Assembly (NCBI GenBank): GCA_023440825.1
Contig: JAEXRL010000020.1
Span: 1 to 41,343, forward strand
Length of the DNA: 41,343 nt
Direction: 5' to 3'
DNA from: Pseudomonadota bacterium
GTDB taxonomy: Bacteria; Pseudomonadota; Gammaproteobacteria; Burkholderiales; Burkholderiaceae_B
Both the position numbers and the translations under genes were made by a program. Positions 33,088 to 41,343 of this stretch are shown here, piece by piece. The notes under the pieces are model-generated. The model had not been told where the DNA came from. It worked only from the letters and a program-made list of their open reading frames with translations, and made no database searches. The first letter of the stretch is position 1. Every line of letters starts with the position of its first letter.

Positions 33088-33357
33088 ATGTCTTTACCTA
33101 GCGAACACCAGCAACTTTTACATGAGCGCTTGCAGGCCTTACAACCTAGCGCTCTGGAAATTATTGATGAATCTCATTTGCATGCCGGACATGAAGGTGC
33201 CAAAGGCGGTGCCAGTCATTTCCGCGTGCATATTTCCTCGCCTGCTTTTGTTGATCTGTCCACACTGGCTCGTCATCGACTTGTTTACGACTGTGTGCAA
33301 GACCTGATCCCCTTCCCTATTCATGCTTTGGCTATCCATGCCACACCAACCGTTTAA
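33088..33357 (+). CDS. bolA: BolA family protein
   Basis: Small protein of the BolA group, which partners monothiol glutaredoxins in Fe-S trafficking or acts as a morphology-linked regulator. The 89-residue sequence has the class II KH-like fold signature: GGASHFRVHISSPAF, LARHRLVYDCVQDLI and the C-terminal HALAIHATPT. The conserved histidine that can ligand a shared Fe-S cluster is in the last block. It sits between yciB (5 bp) and the PPIase (11 bp) and is probably in one operon with them. Which BolA subtype it is cannot be fixed without alignment. Confidence 0.92.
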   Translation: MSLPSEHQQLLHERLQALQPSALEIIDESHLHAGHEGAKGGASHFRVHISSPAFVDLSTLARHRLVYDCVQDLIPFPIHALAIHATPTV

Positions 33358-33368
33358 AAAGGTATTTC

Positions 33369-34145
33369 ATGAAACGTTTAGCCGCACTTACTCTATCTTG
33401 TGCTTTAGTCAGCCCTATTTACGCTCAAACCGTGGCCACAGTAAACGGTAAGGCCATTACACAGCAGCAACTAGACAGCTTCGTCAACCTGCTCGTGGAG
33501 CAAGGCAACACCGATACTCCCGAATTACGCACCAAGGCCAAACAAGAACTCACTGACAGATTGGCGATGGCACAAGCGGCCGAAAAAGCCGGGCTGGATA
33601 AAAAAGCCGATATCAAAGAAGCAATAGAGCTTTCCCGTCAGGGCATTTTGATCAATGCGCTATTTGCCGACTACGTTAAAAAAACACCTGTTACCGACGC
33701 CGATATTCAGAAAGAGTATGACTCCTTTAAAGCTGAAATGGACAAAGAGCAGGAGTACAAGGTACGCCACATCCTAGTTAAGGAAGAGCAGGAAGCCAAA
33801 GACCTGCTGGCCAAAATTGCTAGCAAAAAAGTGAAATTCGAGGATGCTGCTAAAAAAGACTCGATCGACACTGGTAGTGGCGCAGAGGGCGGAGATTTAG
33901 GCTGGAGCTCTAGCAAGCGTTACGTACCCGAGTTTGCGGATGCCGTTGAAAACATGAAAAAAGGCGAATTGGCCAAGGCTCCTGTGCAATCTCAATTTGG
34001 CTGGCACATTATCGAAGTCGAAGATACACGCCCAGTAAGCGTACCTGAGCTGAACGCCGTCAAGGAAGAGATCAAAAATATGCTGACTCAGCAAAAGCTG
34101 GCTCAATATCAGCAAAAAATCCTGAGCGACGCCAAAATTCAGTAA
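33369..34145 (+). CDS. Periplasmic parvulin-type peptidyl-prolyl isomerase
   Basis: A secreted 258-residue foldase of the PpiC/PrsA/SurA kind. A Sec signal peptide covers residues 1-20 (cleavage after PIYA, before QTVATVNGKAIT). An N-terminal chaperone-like helical region (about 25-125) follows, rich in Gln, Lys and Glu. A parvulin domain runs from about 133 to 225, with YKVRHILVKEEQEA, GDLGWSSSKRYVPEFADAV and SQFGWHIIEVEDTRP, the last containing the active-site region histidine. It ends the msrB-yciB-bolA group and is followed by a strong terminator. It may help outer-membrane protein assembly, by analogy. Confidence 0.94.
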   Translation: MKRLAALTLSCALVSPIYAQTVATVNGKAITQQQLDSFVNLLVEQGNTDTPELRTKAKQELTDRLAMAQAAEKAGLDKKADIKEAIELSRQGILINALFADYVKKTPVTDADIQKEYDSFKAEMDKEQEYKVRHILVKEEQEAKDLLAKIASKKVKFEDAAKKDSIDTGSGAEGGDLGWSSSKRYVPEFADAVENMKKGELAKAPVQSQFGWHIIEVEDTRPVSVPELNAVKEEIKNMLTQQKLAQYQQKILSDAKIQ

Positions 34146-34170
34146 TTTCCAGTTCGCCCAGCTAGACAAA

Positions 34171-34203
34171 AGCGGCCAGCCCTTTCGGACTGGCCGCTTT
34201 TTT
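34171..34203 (+). terminator. Intrinsic terminator after the PPIase gene
   Basis: AGCGGCCAG (34171-34179) pairs with CTGGCCGCT (34190-34198), inner CC/GG pairs are possible, and a run of six Ts follows. On the minus strand only four Ts follow, so it may also end ligA weakly. Confidence 0.9.
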
Positions 34204-34232
34204 ATGATGTCGCATGCATGAATCTAACAGTT

Positions 34233-36338
34233 TTATGCTTGCAACAAGGCCAGAAACTGCGCCTCATCCAAAATACTAATGCCCAACTCCTCAGCCTTGC
34301 TTAATTTACTGCCCGCCTCAGCACCGGCTAAGACATACGCAGTTTTTCTAGACACAGAGCCACTTACCTTACCACCCGCTTCCAATACACGCTGAGTCGC
34401 TTGCTCGCGGCTCATAGACGGTAAGGTGCCAGTAATAACAAACGTTTTACCACTCAGGATTTGCGCCTGCGTGCCAACTGGGCCGCTAGACTTGGCTTGC
34501 ACACCTAAATCCTTCAGCTCTTGGAGCACCGCTAAGTTATGCGGCTCTTGGAAAAAATGCCGTACCGATGCCGCCACAACCGGTCCCACCTCACTCACTT
34601 GCAATAAGCGCTCTTCGTCGGCTGCCTGCAATGCCTCCAAACTGCCCAAACTTGCTGCTAAGTCACGTGCGGTCGTTTCACCCACATGCCGTATTCCTAA
34701 GGCAAAAACCAATCGGCTTAACTCCGGCTCACGGGCGCGCTCTATCGCGGCTAACAAGTTATCAAGGGATTTTTTTCCCATGCGTGGCAGCGCCAATAAA
34801 CGAGCCTGCATGCCCTCTTGGGATAGCTTAAAAATATCAGCCAAACTGGTAATCAATTGCTCATCTACCAGCAACTCCACCAGCTTGTCGCCTAAACCTT
34901 CAATATCCAGCGCTTTGCGACTGGCCGCGTGAATCAAGGTTTGCTTTAACTGTGCTGGGCACAGTAAGCCGCCAGTACAGCGCCAGGCCACTTCGCCAGG
35001 CAAGCGTTCCAGAGCTGAATCACAGGCTGGACACGAATCGGGCATGGCAAAGCTTTGCGTGTGTTCAGGGCGCTTATCCAATACCACCGACACCACCTCA
35101 GGGATCACATCGCCTGCTCTGCGCACAAACACCGTATCACCCACCCGCACATCTTTACGCCGGGCCTCGTCCTCATTGTGCAAGGTCGCATTGGTCACGG
35201 TAACGCCCCCAACAAAGACGGGCTTTAAGCGCACCACAGGAGTGACCACCCCTGTACGACCTACCTGAAAGTCTATACCCTCAACCAATGTCGTTTCCTC
35301 TTGGGCAGGAAACTTATGTGCCAAGGCAAAGCGTGGAGCACGCGACACATAACCTAAGGTTTGCTGTGCCTGCAAATCATTCACCTTATACACTATGCCA
35401 TCGATCTCAAATGGCAAGTGCCCGCGTATCTCGGCAGTCTGGTAGTAAAACGCTAATAATTCCTGAACACCATTGAGCACGGTACTGGCCTGATTAACAG
35501 GCAAACCCAGTTGACTGAGCCAAGCAAGCATGCCCGATTGCGTATCGCTAGGTAGCTCCTCATCAGGCGTCTCCACAGCAAATAAGTCGTTTTGAGCGTC
35601 TTGTGCCAAACGTGGGCTTGCAACACCGCGTATTTCACCCCATCCATAGGCGAAAAAACGTAATGTACGTGTTGCAGTAATACGCGGGTCCAATTGGCGC
35701 AAGCTGCCCGCCGCCGCATTTCTAGGATTCACAAACGCTTTTTCGCCCAGCTTGAGCTGACGCTGATTCAAGGCTTCGAAATCGCTTCTGTACATTAATA
35801 CTTCGCCACGCACCTCCAGCACCTCAGGCCACTGCTCTGGCGGGCCCGCCAAACGCAACGGTATGGCTCGAATAGTACGTATATTGCTCGTGATATCTTC
35901 GCCAGTCGTACCATCTCCACGCGTACTGGCCTGAACCAGAACACCTTGCTCGTAGCGCAAGCTGACCGCTAAGCCATCAAATTTATATTCCGCAATATAC
36001 TGCACTTGACGGTTTAACCCTATGAGACCAGAACCCAGCAAGGTATCGGCCACACGCTTGTCAAACGCCAGCACATCATCGTCTTCAAAAGCATTACCTA
36101 AGGACAACATCGGTACGGCATGCTGCACACTGCCAAAACCGCTGACCGGTTTGGCTCCCACTCTCTGGGTGGGCGAGTCATGACTGATCCACTCGGGGTG
36201 TTGCTGCTCTAAGGTTTCCAGCTCACGCATTAAGGCATCGTACTGAGCATCCGAAACACTAGGCTGGTCATCTTGATAATAGGCTTGATTATGAGCCTGT
36301 ATTTCCTGTCGTAACTGCTGAACTCGTTCAAAACTCAC
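34233..36338 (-). CDS. ligA: NAD-dependent DNA ligase
   Basis: Seals nicks in replication and repair using NAD as AMP donor. Ia domain residues are at the N-terminus (HNQAYYQDDQPSVSDAQYD). The adenylated lysine is K119 in EYKFDGLAVSLRYE. The OB fold has GRTGVVTPVVRLKPVFVGGV, and the zinc finger has CPACDSALE with WRCTGGLLCPAQ. Helix-hairpin-helix repeats and a C-terminal BRCT domain (about 620-701, GKTFVITGTLPSMSREQA) complete the family plan of 701 residues. The start is a GTG whose first bases overlap the zipA stop (GTGA, 36338-36335), indicating coupled translation in smc-zipA-ligA. Confidence 0.97.
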   Translation of the reverse strand: MSFERVQQLRQEIQAHNQAYYQDDQPSVSDAQYDALMRELETLEQQHPEWISHDSPTQRVGAKPVSGFGSVQHAVPMLSLGNAFEDDDVLAFDKRVADTLLGSGLIGLNRQVQYIAEYKFDGLAVSLRYEQGVLVQASTRGDGTTGEDITSNIRTIRAIPLRLAGPPEQWPEVLEVRGEVLMYRSDFEALNQRQLKLGEKAFVNPRNAAAGSLRQLDPRITATRTLRFFAYGWGEIRGVASPRLAQDAQNDLFAVETPDEELPSDTQSGMLAWLSQLGLPVNQASTVLNGVQELLAFYYQTAEIRGHLPFEIDGIVYKVNDLQAQQTLGYVSRAPRFALAHKFPAQEETTLVEGIDFQVGRTGVVTPVVRLKPVFVGGVTVTNATLHNEDEARRKDVRVGDTVFVRRAGDVIPEVVSVVLDKRPEHTQSFAMPDSCPACDSALERLPGEVAWRCTGGLLCPAQLKQTLIHAASRKALDIEGLGDKLVELLVDEQLITSLADIFKLSQEGMQARLLALPRMGKKSLDNLLAAIERAREPELSRLVFALGIRHVGETTARDLAASLGSLEALQAADEERLLQVSEVGPVVAASVRHFFQEPHNLAVLQELKDLGVQAKSSGPVGTQAQILSGKTFVITGTLPSMSREQATQRVLEAGGKVSGSVSRKTAYVLAGAEAGSKLSKAEELGISILDEAQFLALLQA

Positions 36339-37366
36339 GCAAACACCCTGCCCGTACGCGAAGTGCCAGCGGTGAAACCGGCTTGCTCAAGTTTTTGATA
36401 CATGGCGCTGATTTGCTCATCCACTTTATCATCCGCACTCTCGGGCAAAGGACGACCACTATCATCTAGAATCGCCGCATCTAGCTTATTGGCCAAATCC
36501 CGAGCGACTGCAGCCATACGACTGAATGCTTGCTCGTCGGCAGGGCTATTCGGCAAATCCAATAACAGATCGACTCGCTCTACACTGGCAGACTGAATCT
36601 CGTCGGGACCGTGCCCATCAAAACTAGCTAAGAAACGTGGAACACCCGAGTCAGCCAACCAGGCTAATTGACGCCCAAACGGTAAAAAACCCGCCTCTTT
36701 CACATAAGCAATTACCTGCTGCGCGGGCTTGGGGCCAGACAGACGAATGGATAAACCGACTTGAGCATCCAGCTCGGCACACAGTTGATCCAGTTTTTGC
36801 GCGTGCAACACCACCTTACTTTGCTCCGGCCCTTCTACCTGACCGTCGTGCACATTGGCTAGCGTTTGAGCAAAAGTCCAAAGCTGCGACCACTCAATCT
36901 CACTGAGCGGACCACTGCGATTAGCCAGCAACACCGCCAATTGCAACGCTACATATTCTTCGTCGGTTTGCAATAAATGATGCTGCTGTCCTGCTGTGGT
37001 TTCGGCTAGCCAGCGAACTGGTTTAGTACCCACGCGCGCTAAATGCTGTAGCTCCTGAGCCAAGACCTCGGCACTTAAGGGCTGGGCAAAAATCACATCA
37101 ATCACAGCCTCTGTGGTGGGGTCCAACTCTAGTCCCTGAGCCAATTCGCTATCGTCTTCCGCTTCTGTCCAGCCTCCTACTGTGGGCTCTCGCCGCTGTC
37201 CTAGAGGGGATTCAAAAACATGGTTCATCAACGGGTCGCTTTCCCCTTCAGGAAAGTGCCTCTGAATTTGCTGCCTGGCTTCACGATCTTGCCACCAGTT
37301 AAACAGCAACACGAGCAAAATCAGTAACACGCCCGCCAGTATCAGCCCGATCTGCAAATTACTCAT
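36335..37366 (-). CDS. zipA: Cell division protein ZipA
   Basis: Inner-membrane anchor for FtsZ rings. An N-terminal membrane helix (about residues 5-24, LIGLILAGVLLILLVLLFNW-like) is followed by a charged cytoplasmic segment. The C-terminal FtsZ-binding domain (about 205-330) contains LSIRLSGPKPAQQVIAYV and FARMAAVARDLAN-like sequence, recognisable from betaproteobacterial ZipA. The linker differs from E. coli ZipA: it is short and lacks the long Pro/Gln-rich stretch. Length is 343 residues. It lies 44 bp after smc and overlaps ligA by 4 bp; the smc-zipA-ligA order supports the call. Confidence 0.88.
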   Translation of the reverse strand: MSNLQIGLILAGVLLILLVLLFNWWQDREARQQIQRHFPEGESDPLMNHVFESPLGQRREPTVGGWTEAEDDSELAQGLELDPTTEAVIDVIFAQPLSAEVLAQELQHLARVGTKPVRWLAETTAGQQHHLLQTDEEYVALQLAVLLANRSGPLSEIEWSQLWTFAQTLANVHDGQVEGPEQSKVVLHAQKLDQLCAELDAQVGLSIRLSGPKPAQQVIAYVKEAGFLPFGRQLAWLADSGVPRFLASFDGHGPDEIQSASVERVDLLLDLPNSPADEQAFSRMAAVARDLANKLDAAILDDSGRPLPESADDKVDEQISAMYQKLEQAGFTAGTSRTGRVFA

Positions 37367-37410
37367 CGTTATTTTCCATCAAATCTTTATAAGCCATTAA
37401 ATGTATAAAT

Positions 37411-40400
37411 TTAAGCATCTGCGAGTTGCAGTGCAGTCTCCATATCGACCGCCACAATGCGTGAGACTCCTTGCTCCTGCATGGTGACACCCACTAGCTG
37501 CTTAGCCATTTGCATTGCAATTTTATTGTGAGATATAAATAAAAACTGGGTCTGCTCACTCATACTGGCAACCAAATTAGCATAACGTTCCGTATTGGCA
37601 TCATCTAACGGCGCATCCACCTCATCCAGCAAGCAAAACGGGGCTGGATTCAATTTAAAAAAAGCAAACACAAGCGCCGTGGCAGTGAGCGCTTTTTCCC
37701 CACCCGATAATAAGTGAATAGTACTGTTGCGCTTTCCAGGGGGTTGCGCCATGACTTGTACCCCAGCCTCCAGTACTTCTTCCCCTATCATGGAGAGTTT
37801 AGCCTCTCCACCGCCAAACAGCTTAGGAAATAGCTCACCAAAGTGTTGATTAACACTATTGAATGTTTCAAGCAGCAACTGTCGGGTTTCACGATCAATC
37901 TTGCGGATAGCGTCCTCCAGTGTATCGATCGCCGACGTGAGATCCGTATGTTGTGAATCTAAATAAATTTTACGTTCTTCAGCAGTTTTAAGCTCTTCAA
38001 GAGCGGCCAAGTTCACCGGCCCCAAAGCTTCTATCTGTCGTGACAGGCGCTGCACCTCGGATTGTAACCACCCTACTCGCTGCCATTCAGGCGTTTTTTC
38101 GTTTAATAAGGCTCGTAAGCTAGCCCTATCAACCTGACGCCCGTCAAGCTGCTCTGCGTACTGCTCCACCGTCAATCGAGATGCCTGCTCTTGCAACTGC
38201 AGCTCGGTCAGCTTATCACGCAAAGGCTGCAACATTTGCTCGCGCTCACTACGATTTAACTCCAGCTCGCGCAACTGGGCGGCAAGATCATCGGCCTCAA
38301 TTTTGGCTAACCGCAAGAGTTCTTCTTGTTCTGCGCGAGCCTCCAGAGCATCTTGTAGGCCAGCCTGCGCAGCGCTCGCATCCAGTTCAAGCAGCTCACC
38401 CTGCAGTCCCTCAAGCTCACCCTCGGTGCGTGCAGCCTGATCGCCTGCTAGTTGTAAATTACGGTTTAACTCAGCCAGACGGTTCTGCAAGGTGCGCTCG
38501 GCAAACTGTGCATCCTGCAAGGCACGCTCACGCTCACGCAGACTCAGGCGCGCTTGCTCTGCTCGCTCAGCGATCTGCTCACCCAGCAACTGTGCCTCAG
38601 CAAAGCGCTCCTGATGTTCGGCCAGCTCCATATCCAGGGATTCAAAACGTGCCTCGGCCTCTTCTTGCGTGGCCACCAACTCTTGCTTTTGTGCGTGAAT
38701 CTCAGCCACGTCTTCATCTAGGCGACGAGCTCGTTCACCGGATTGTTCTGCCAGTTGCATCTGGCGCGATAACTCTAGCTGCACATCATGCAAACGAGAG
38801 GTTAGTTCATTCACACGCTGCCGTGCCGGTGCCAAAGCAGCCGTAGTTTGCTCCAGACTTTGCTCAGCCTTCACACTATGGCTAAGTTGTTCATCGGCAA
38901 TAAGCTGTGCTGCTTTAAGTTCACGTTCTAGGTGAGCAATTTCTTGCTGGCGCGCCAGCATTCCTGCTTGCTCAGAATCGGCAGCATAAAAACGTATACT
39001 TTGTTTATCTAAAATATGCCCCGCACGCACCACTATGCATGCGCCAGTAGGCAATTGCTCCCGCCAAGCCAAAGCAGCCTGTAAGTCTTCAGCAATGTAC
39101 ACATTCTGTAACCAATTACTGAGTAAAGTACGCAAGTCAGGGTCACTGAACCTGAGCACATCCAATAGCACTGGAAAATTACGGGCAGTCACTGCCTGCT
39201 GCTCGGCCTGTAGCTGATAAAACGTTAATCTTGCTGGCGGCGCATCATGAGAAAATGCGGCCGCTAGCTCTAATTGACGCACCTGCAAAGCGGTCATGCG
39301 TTCGCGTAAAATCGCCTCTAGTGCCACATCCCACCCTTTCTCGACCTGCAAGAGTTGCCATAGGCGCTTAAGTTGATGCAGGCCATGCTTTTGCAACCAG
39401 GGCTCTAAACTACCCTGAGCCTGCACGTCTTGCTGCAATTTACTTAAAGCCTGCAAACGGGCCTCAAGGCGTGCTACATTTTGTCCCGCCTGCTGGCGTT
39501 GTTCTTGCATACTGCGACGCTGCTGCTCAAGCTGCGGCAAACGTGCTTCGTGCTGCTGCATCTGCTCCTGTGCTTGCTGCAGTTGCGTTTCCAGCATGCT
39601 GCGCTGCCCTTGCAATTGTCCCAGCTTTTCAGGTTCTGGTTGCTGCACATCCCGGCGTTCCTGCAGCAGTCGCTCTAGACGTAAATCGAGCGTCTGTATT
39701 TGTCGACTCGCGTCGCGCTGAGCTTGCGCCACCAAGGCTAAATTTTGCTCTACCTTGCTCAGTTCAATACGCAAGGCCTCGCGCTGTTGTGCCTGCTCAC
39801 GAATATTCTGATCCAGCTCCGGCATTCCTTCCTGAGCCATCTCTGCCTGAGCTACCAAGGTTTCCGTTTTATACGCCGCCTCTTCGAGTTGTTCTTGGCT
39901 CAGTTCGAGTTCAGTCCGGCAGTGTTCCTGCTGTTCCTGCCACTCAGCGCGCTGTGCCATGAGCTGCTCACGCCGCAACTGCATGCGTTGACGCGAATCA
40001 CTAACATGACGAATCTCAGCCTCTAGGCTGGAAACCTGCGCTCCGGCTTCATACACATGAGCCTGTGCCTGACTGAAGCGCTCGGTTGCCTGCTGATGCC
40101 GTTGTCGCTGGGTTTCCAGTCCAGCCTCATTAGCCCGCAAATCGGCAATTGCCGACTCCAACTGTGTTTTGGCTTGTTCAATGGCCAGAAAACGGGACTT
40201 CTGCTCATCTTGGGCATTATTTTCACGAACCAACCAAAGCAGGTTTTGCTTCAGCTCGCCTTCTTGTTGCAAGGCATGATATTGCTGCGCAACTTCAGCC
40301 TGACTACGCAGACGCTCAAGTTGCCCCTCCAGCTCTTGTTGAATATCCTCGACACGGGATAAATTTTCACGGGTATCCCGCAACCGACTTTCGGTTTCTC

Positions 40401-40932
40401 GTCGACGTTCTTTATAGCGGGATACGCCGGCCGCCTCTTCGAGAAAAACTCTCAACTCTTCGGGCTTAGCCTCGATCAGACGATTAATCATGCCCTGGCC
40501 GATGATCGCGTAACCACGGGCCCCAAGGCCTGTGCCTAGAAAGATATCGTGTACATCGCGTCGGCGTACAGGCAAGTTATTAATAAAATAGCTACTACCA
40601 CCATCGCGCGTCAGGACACGCCGCACTGATACTTCGGCAAAGCTAGACCACTGACCGCTCGCACGCCCTTCGCTATTGTCAAAAACCAGCTCAACCGAGG
40701 CCCGGGCGGCCGGCTTGCGCTGCCCCGAGCCGTTAAAGATCACATCTTGCATGGACTCGCCACGCAGCTCCGACGCTTTACTCTCGCCCAGCACCCAGCG
40801 CACGGCATCAATAATATTTGATTTGCCGCAACCATTAGGGCCTACAACGCCTACAAGCTGACTGGGCGTTGGAATGCTGGTCGCATCAACAAAGGATTTA
40901 AAACCAGCAAGTTTTATCTGTATTAAGCGCAC
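37411..40932 (-). CDS. smc: Chromosome partition protein SMC
   Basis: Condensin ATPase that organises and separates chromosomes with ScpA/ScpB. The head's Walker A is GPNGCGKSN (31-39) after MRLIQIKLAGFKSFVDA. Two very long Gln/Glu/Ala/Leu-rich coiled coils (about 165-500 and 660-1000) flank a hinge. The C-terminal head has the signature LLSGGEKALTATAL and Walker B FCLLDEVDAPLDDAN. Total length of 1173 residues is normal. The start is a GTG at 40932 without a good Shine-Dalgarno. The 256 bp upstream, shared with lplT, show no clear promoter. Confidence 0.97.
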   Translation of the reverse strand: MRLIQIKLAGFKSFVDATSIPTPSQLVGVVGPNGCGKSNIIDAVRWVLGESKASELRGESMQDVIFNGSGQRKPAARASVELVFDNSEGRASGQWSSFAEVSVRRVLTRDGGSSYFINNLPVRRRDVHDIFLGTGLGARGYAIIGQGMINRLIEAKPEELRVFLEEAAGVSRYKERRRETESRLRDTRENLSRVEDIQQELEGQLERLRSQAEVAQQYHALQQEGELKQNLLWLVRENNAQDEQKSRFLAIEQAKTQLESAIADLRANEAGLETQRQRHQQATERFSQAQAHVYEAGAQVSSLEAEIRHVSDSRQRMQLRREQLMAQRAEWQEQQEHCRTELELSQEQLEEAAYKTETLVAQAEMAQEGMPELDQNIREQAQQREALRIELSKVEQNLALVAQAQRDASRQIQTLDLRLERLLQERRDVQQPEPEKLGQLQGQRSMLETQLQQAQEQMQQHEARLPQLEQQRRSMQEQRQQAGQNVARLEARLQALSKLQQDVQAQGSLEPWLQKHGLHQLKRLWQLLQVEKGWDVALEAILRERMTALQVRQLELAAAFSHDAPPARLTFYQLQAEQQAVTARNFPVLLDVLRFSDPDLRTLLSNWLQNVYIAEDLQAALAWREQLPTGACIVVRAGHILDKQSIRFYAADSEQAGMLARQQEIAHLERELKAAQLIADEQLSHSVKAEQSLEQTTAALAPARQRVNELTSRLHDVQLELSRQMQLAEQSGERARRLDEDVAEIHAQKQELVATQEEAEARFESLDMELAEHQERFAEAQLLGEQIAERAEQARLSLRERERALQDAQFAERTLQNRLAELNRNLQLAGDQAARTEGELEGLQGELLELDASAAQAGLQDALEARAEQEELLRLAKIEADDLAAQLRELELNRSEREQMLQPLRDKLTELQLQEQASRLTVEQYAEQLDGRQVDRASLRALLNEKTPEWQRVGWLQSEVQRLSRQIEALGPVNLAALEELKTAEERKIYLDSQHTDLTSAIDTLEDAIRKIDRETRQLLLETFNSVNQHFGELFPKLFGGGEAKLSMIGEEVLEAGVQVMAQPPGKRNSTIHLLSGGEKALTATALVFAFFKLNPAPFCLLDEVDAPLDDANTERYANLVASMSEQTQFLFISHNKIAMQMAKQLVGVTMQEQGVSRIVAVDMETALQLADA

Positions 40933-41188
40933 AAGAACACGATAAGTAAGCGAGATATAAACGAGCCGTTACTAAGAGGCGTAGCAGCCCACACACGTAA
41001 GCGATCACTGACCTGAGTATGATACCGCAGCACTCCAAAAATATTCGTCCTAGCCAGCGGGAAATAGACCTACACATCACATTTTTTGTTACTCCGGCAG
41101 CAACAGCGGTACACTTGCCTATTCGATATTTCGCTACAGGCTTCAGTTACAGTGTTAAACCCACCACTCCGACACGGCGAGACGACTT

Positions 41189-41343
41189 TTGAATAAAGGC
41201 TTTTATCTCGTCATGGCAGCACAGGCATTATCGTCGATTGCCGATAATGCTTTACTCATCGCTGCAATCGCTATCATTGCCGATTTACAGGGTCCTTCCT
41301 GGATGTCGCCCATGATGAAGTGGTGGTTTGCACTGGCCTATGT
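41189..41343 (+). CDS. lplT: Lysophospholipid transporter LplT-like MFS protein, partial (N-terminus only)
   Basis: The frame runs open from TTG 41189 to the window edge (51 codons). It reads LNKGFYLVMAAQALSSIADN, then ALLIAAIAIIADLQGPSWMS, which resembles the first transmembrane helix of LplT, the flippase that brings lysophosphatidylethanolamine into the cytosol for reacylation. An ATG in frame at 41213 is an alternative start but would cut the conserved NKGFY segment. No strong ribosome-binding site is seen. The assignment rests on a short N-terminal piece, so another MFS protein is possible. Confidence 0.72.
   Translation, partial: MNKGFYLVMAAQALSSIADNALLIAAIAIIADLQGPSWMSPMMKWWFALAY

Noticed and set aside
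34426..34932. 168-codon plus-strand frame opposite ligA
   Set aside because: Shadow of the conserved helix-hairpin-helix and BRCT coding region.
38181..38846. 221-codon plus-strand frame opposite smc
   Set aside because: Shadow of the Gln/Glu/Ala-rich coiled-coil coding; composition is repetitive and there is no homology I recognise.
39471..39962. 163-codon plus-strand frame opposite smc
   Set aside because: Also a reverse-strand shadow of the smc coiled coil.

Overview
The window reads as chromosomal core sequence from a betaproteobacterium of the order Burkholderiales, most likely an Alcaligenaceae-type genome with G+C near one half by eye. The support is gene order as well as protein resemblance: yceD-rpmF-plsX-fabH-fabD-fabG-acpP, rluC-gph next to a divergent rne, trpB-trpA-accD, msrB-yciB-bolA-PPIase, and smc-zipA-ligA. 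I see no rRNA, tRNA, insertion sequence, prophage, integron or CRISPR array. Nearly all the sequence is accounted for by about 39 protein genes, two of them cut by the window edges (acpP at the left, lplT at the right).

Layout. 1-4955 (minus): fatty-acid and phospholipid initiation genes behind yceD and rpmF. 5203-7360 (plus): a Maf/YceF pyrophosphatase, an RsmI-like methyltransferase and a lipoprotein amidase of the AmiD type. 7352-10612 (minus): rluC, gph, msrP and msrQ (23S rRNA pseudouridylation, HAD phosphatase, periplasmic methionine sulfoxide repair). 10590-14588 (plus): RNase E behind a long structured leader. 14622-20076 (minus): relA, then trpB-trpA-accD. 20171-21859: a flavodoxin-like protein convergent with pncB. 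22113-25202 (plus): 7Fe ferredoxin, intracellular PHB depolymerase, a soluble RsxB-like ferredoxin protein and endonuclease III. 25344-31758: an orphan LivF-like ATPase with a destroyed Walker A, ompW, and opposite them a liv-type ABC importer whose LivM and LivG are one polypeptide. 32136-34145 (plus): msrB, yciB, bolA and a periplasmic parvulin. 34233-40932 (minus): smc, zipA, ligA. 41189 to the end (plus): start of lplT.

Most genes are housekeeping and were assigned from motifs. Start codons were moved from the longest possible reading frame where a Shine-Dalgarno, stop/start overlap or family N-terminus argued for it (fabD, plsX, msrP, gph, accD, phaZ, rsxB, the orphan ABC gene, livF, livH and the substrate-binding protein).

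I did not find a clear, wholly new multi-gene system. The places most worth a second look are the roughly 475-nt rne leader with several perfect hairpins, the intact but Walker-A-dead ABC ATPase at 25344-26054, paired FNR/CRP-like boxes 41 bp apart upstream of ompW, the soluble rsxB-nth remnant with a hairpin at its start, and the nested inverted repeats between the liv operon and msrB.
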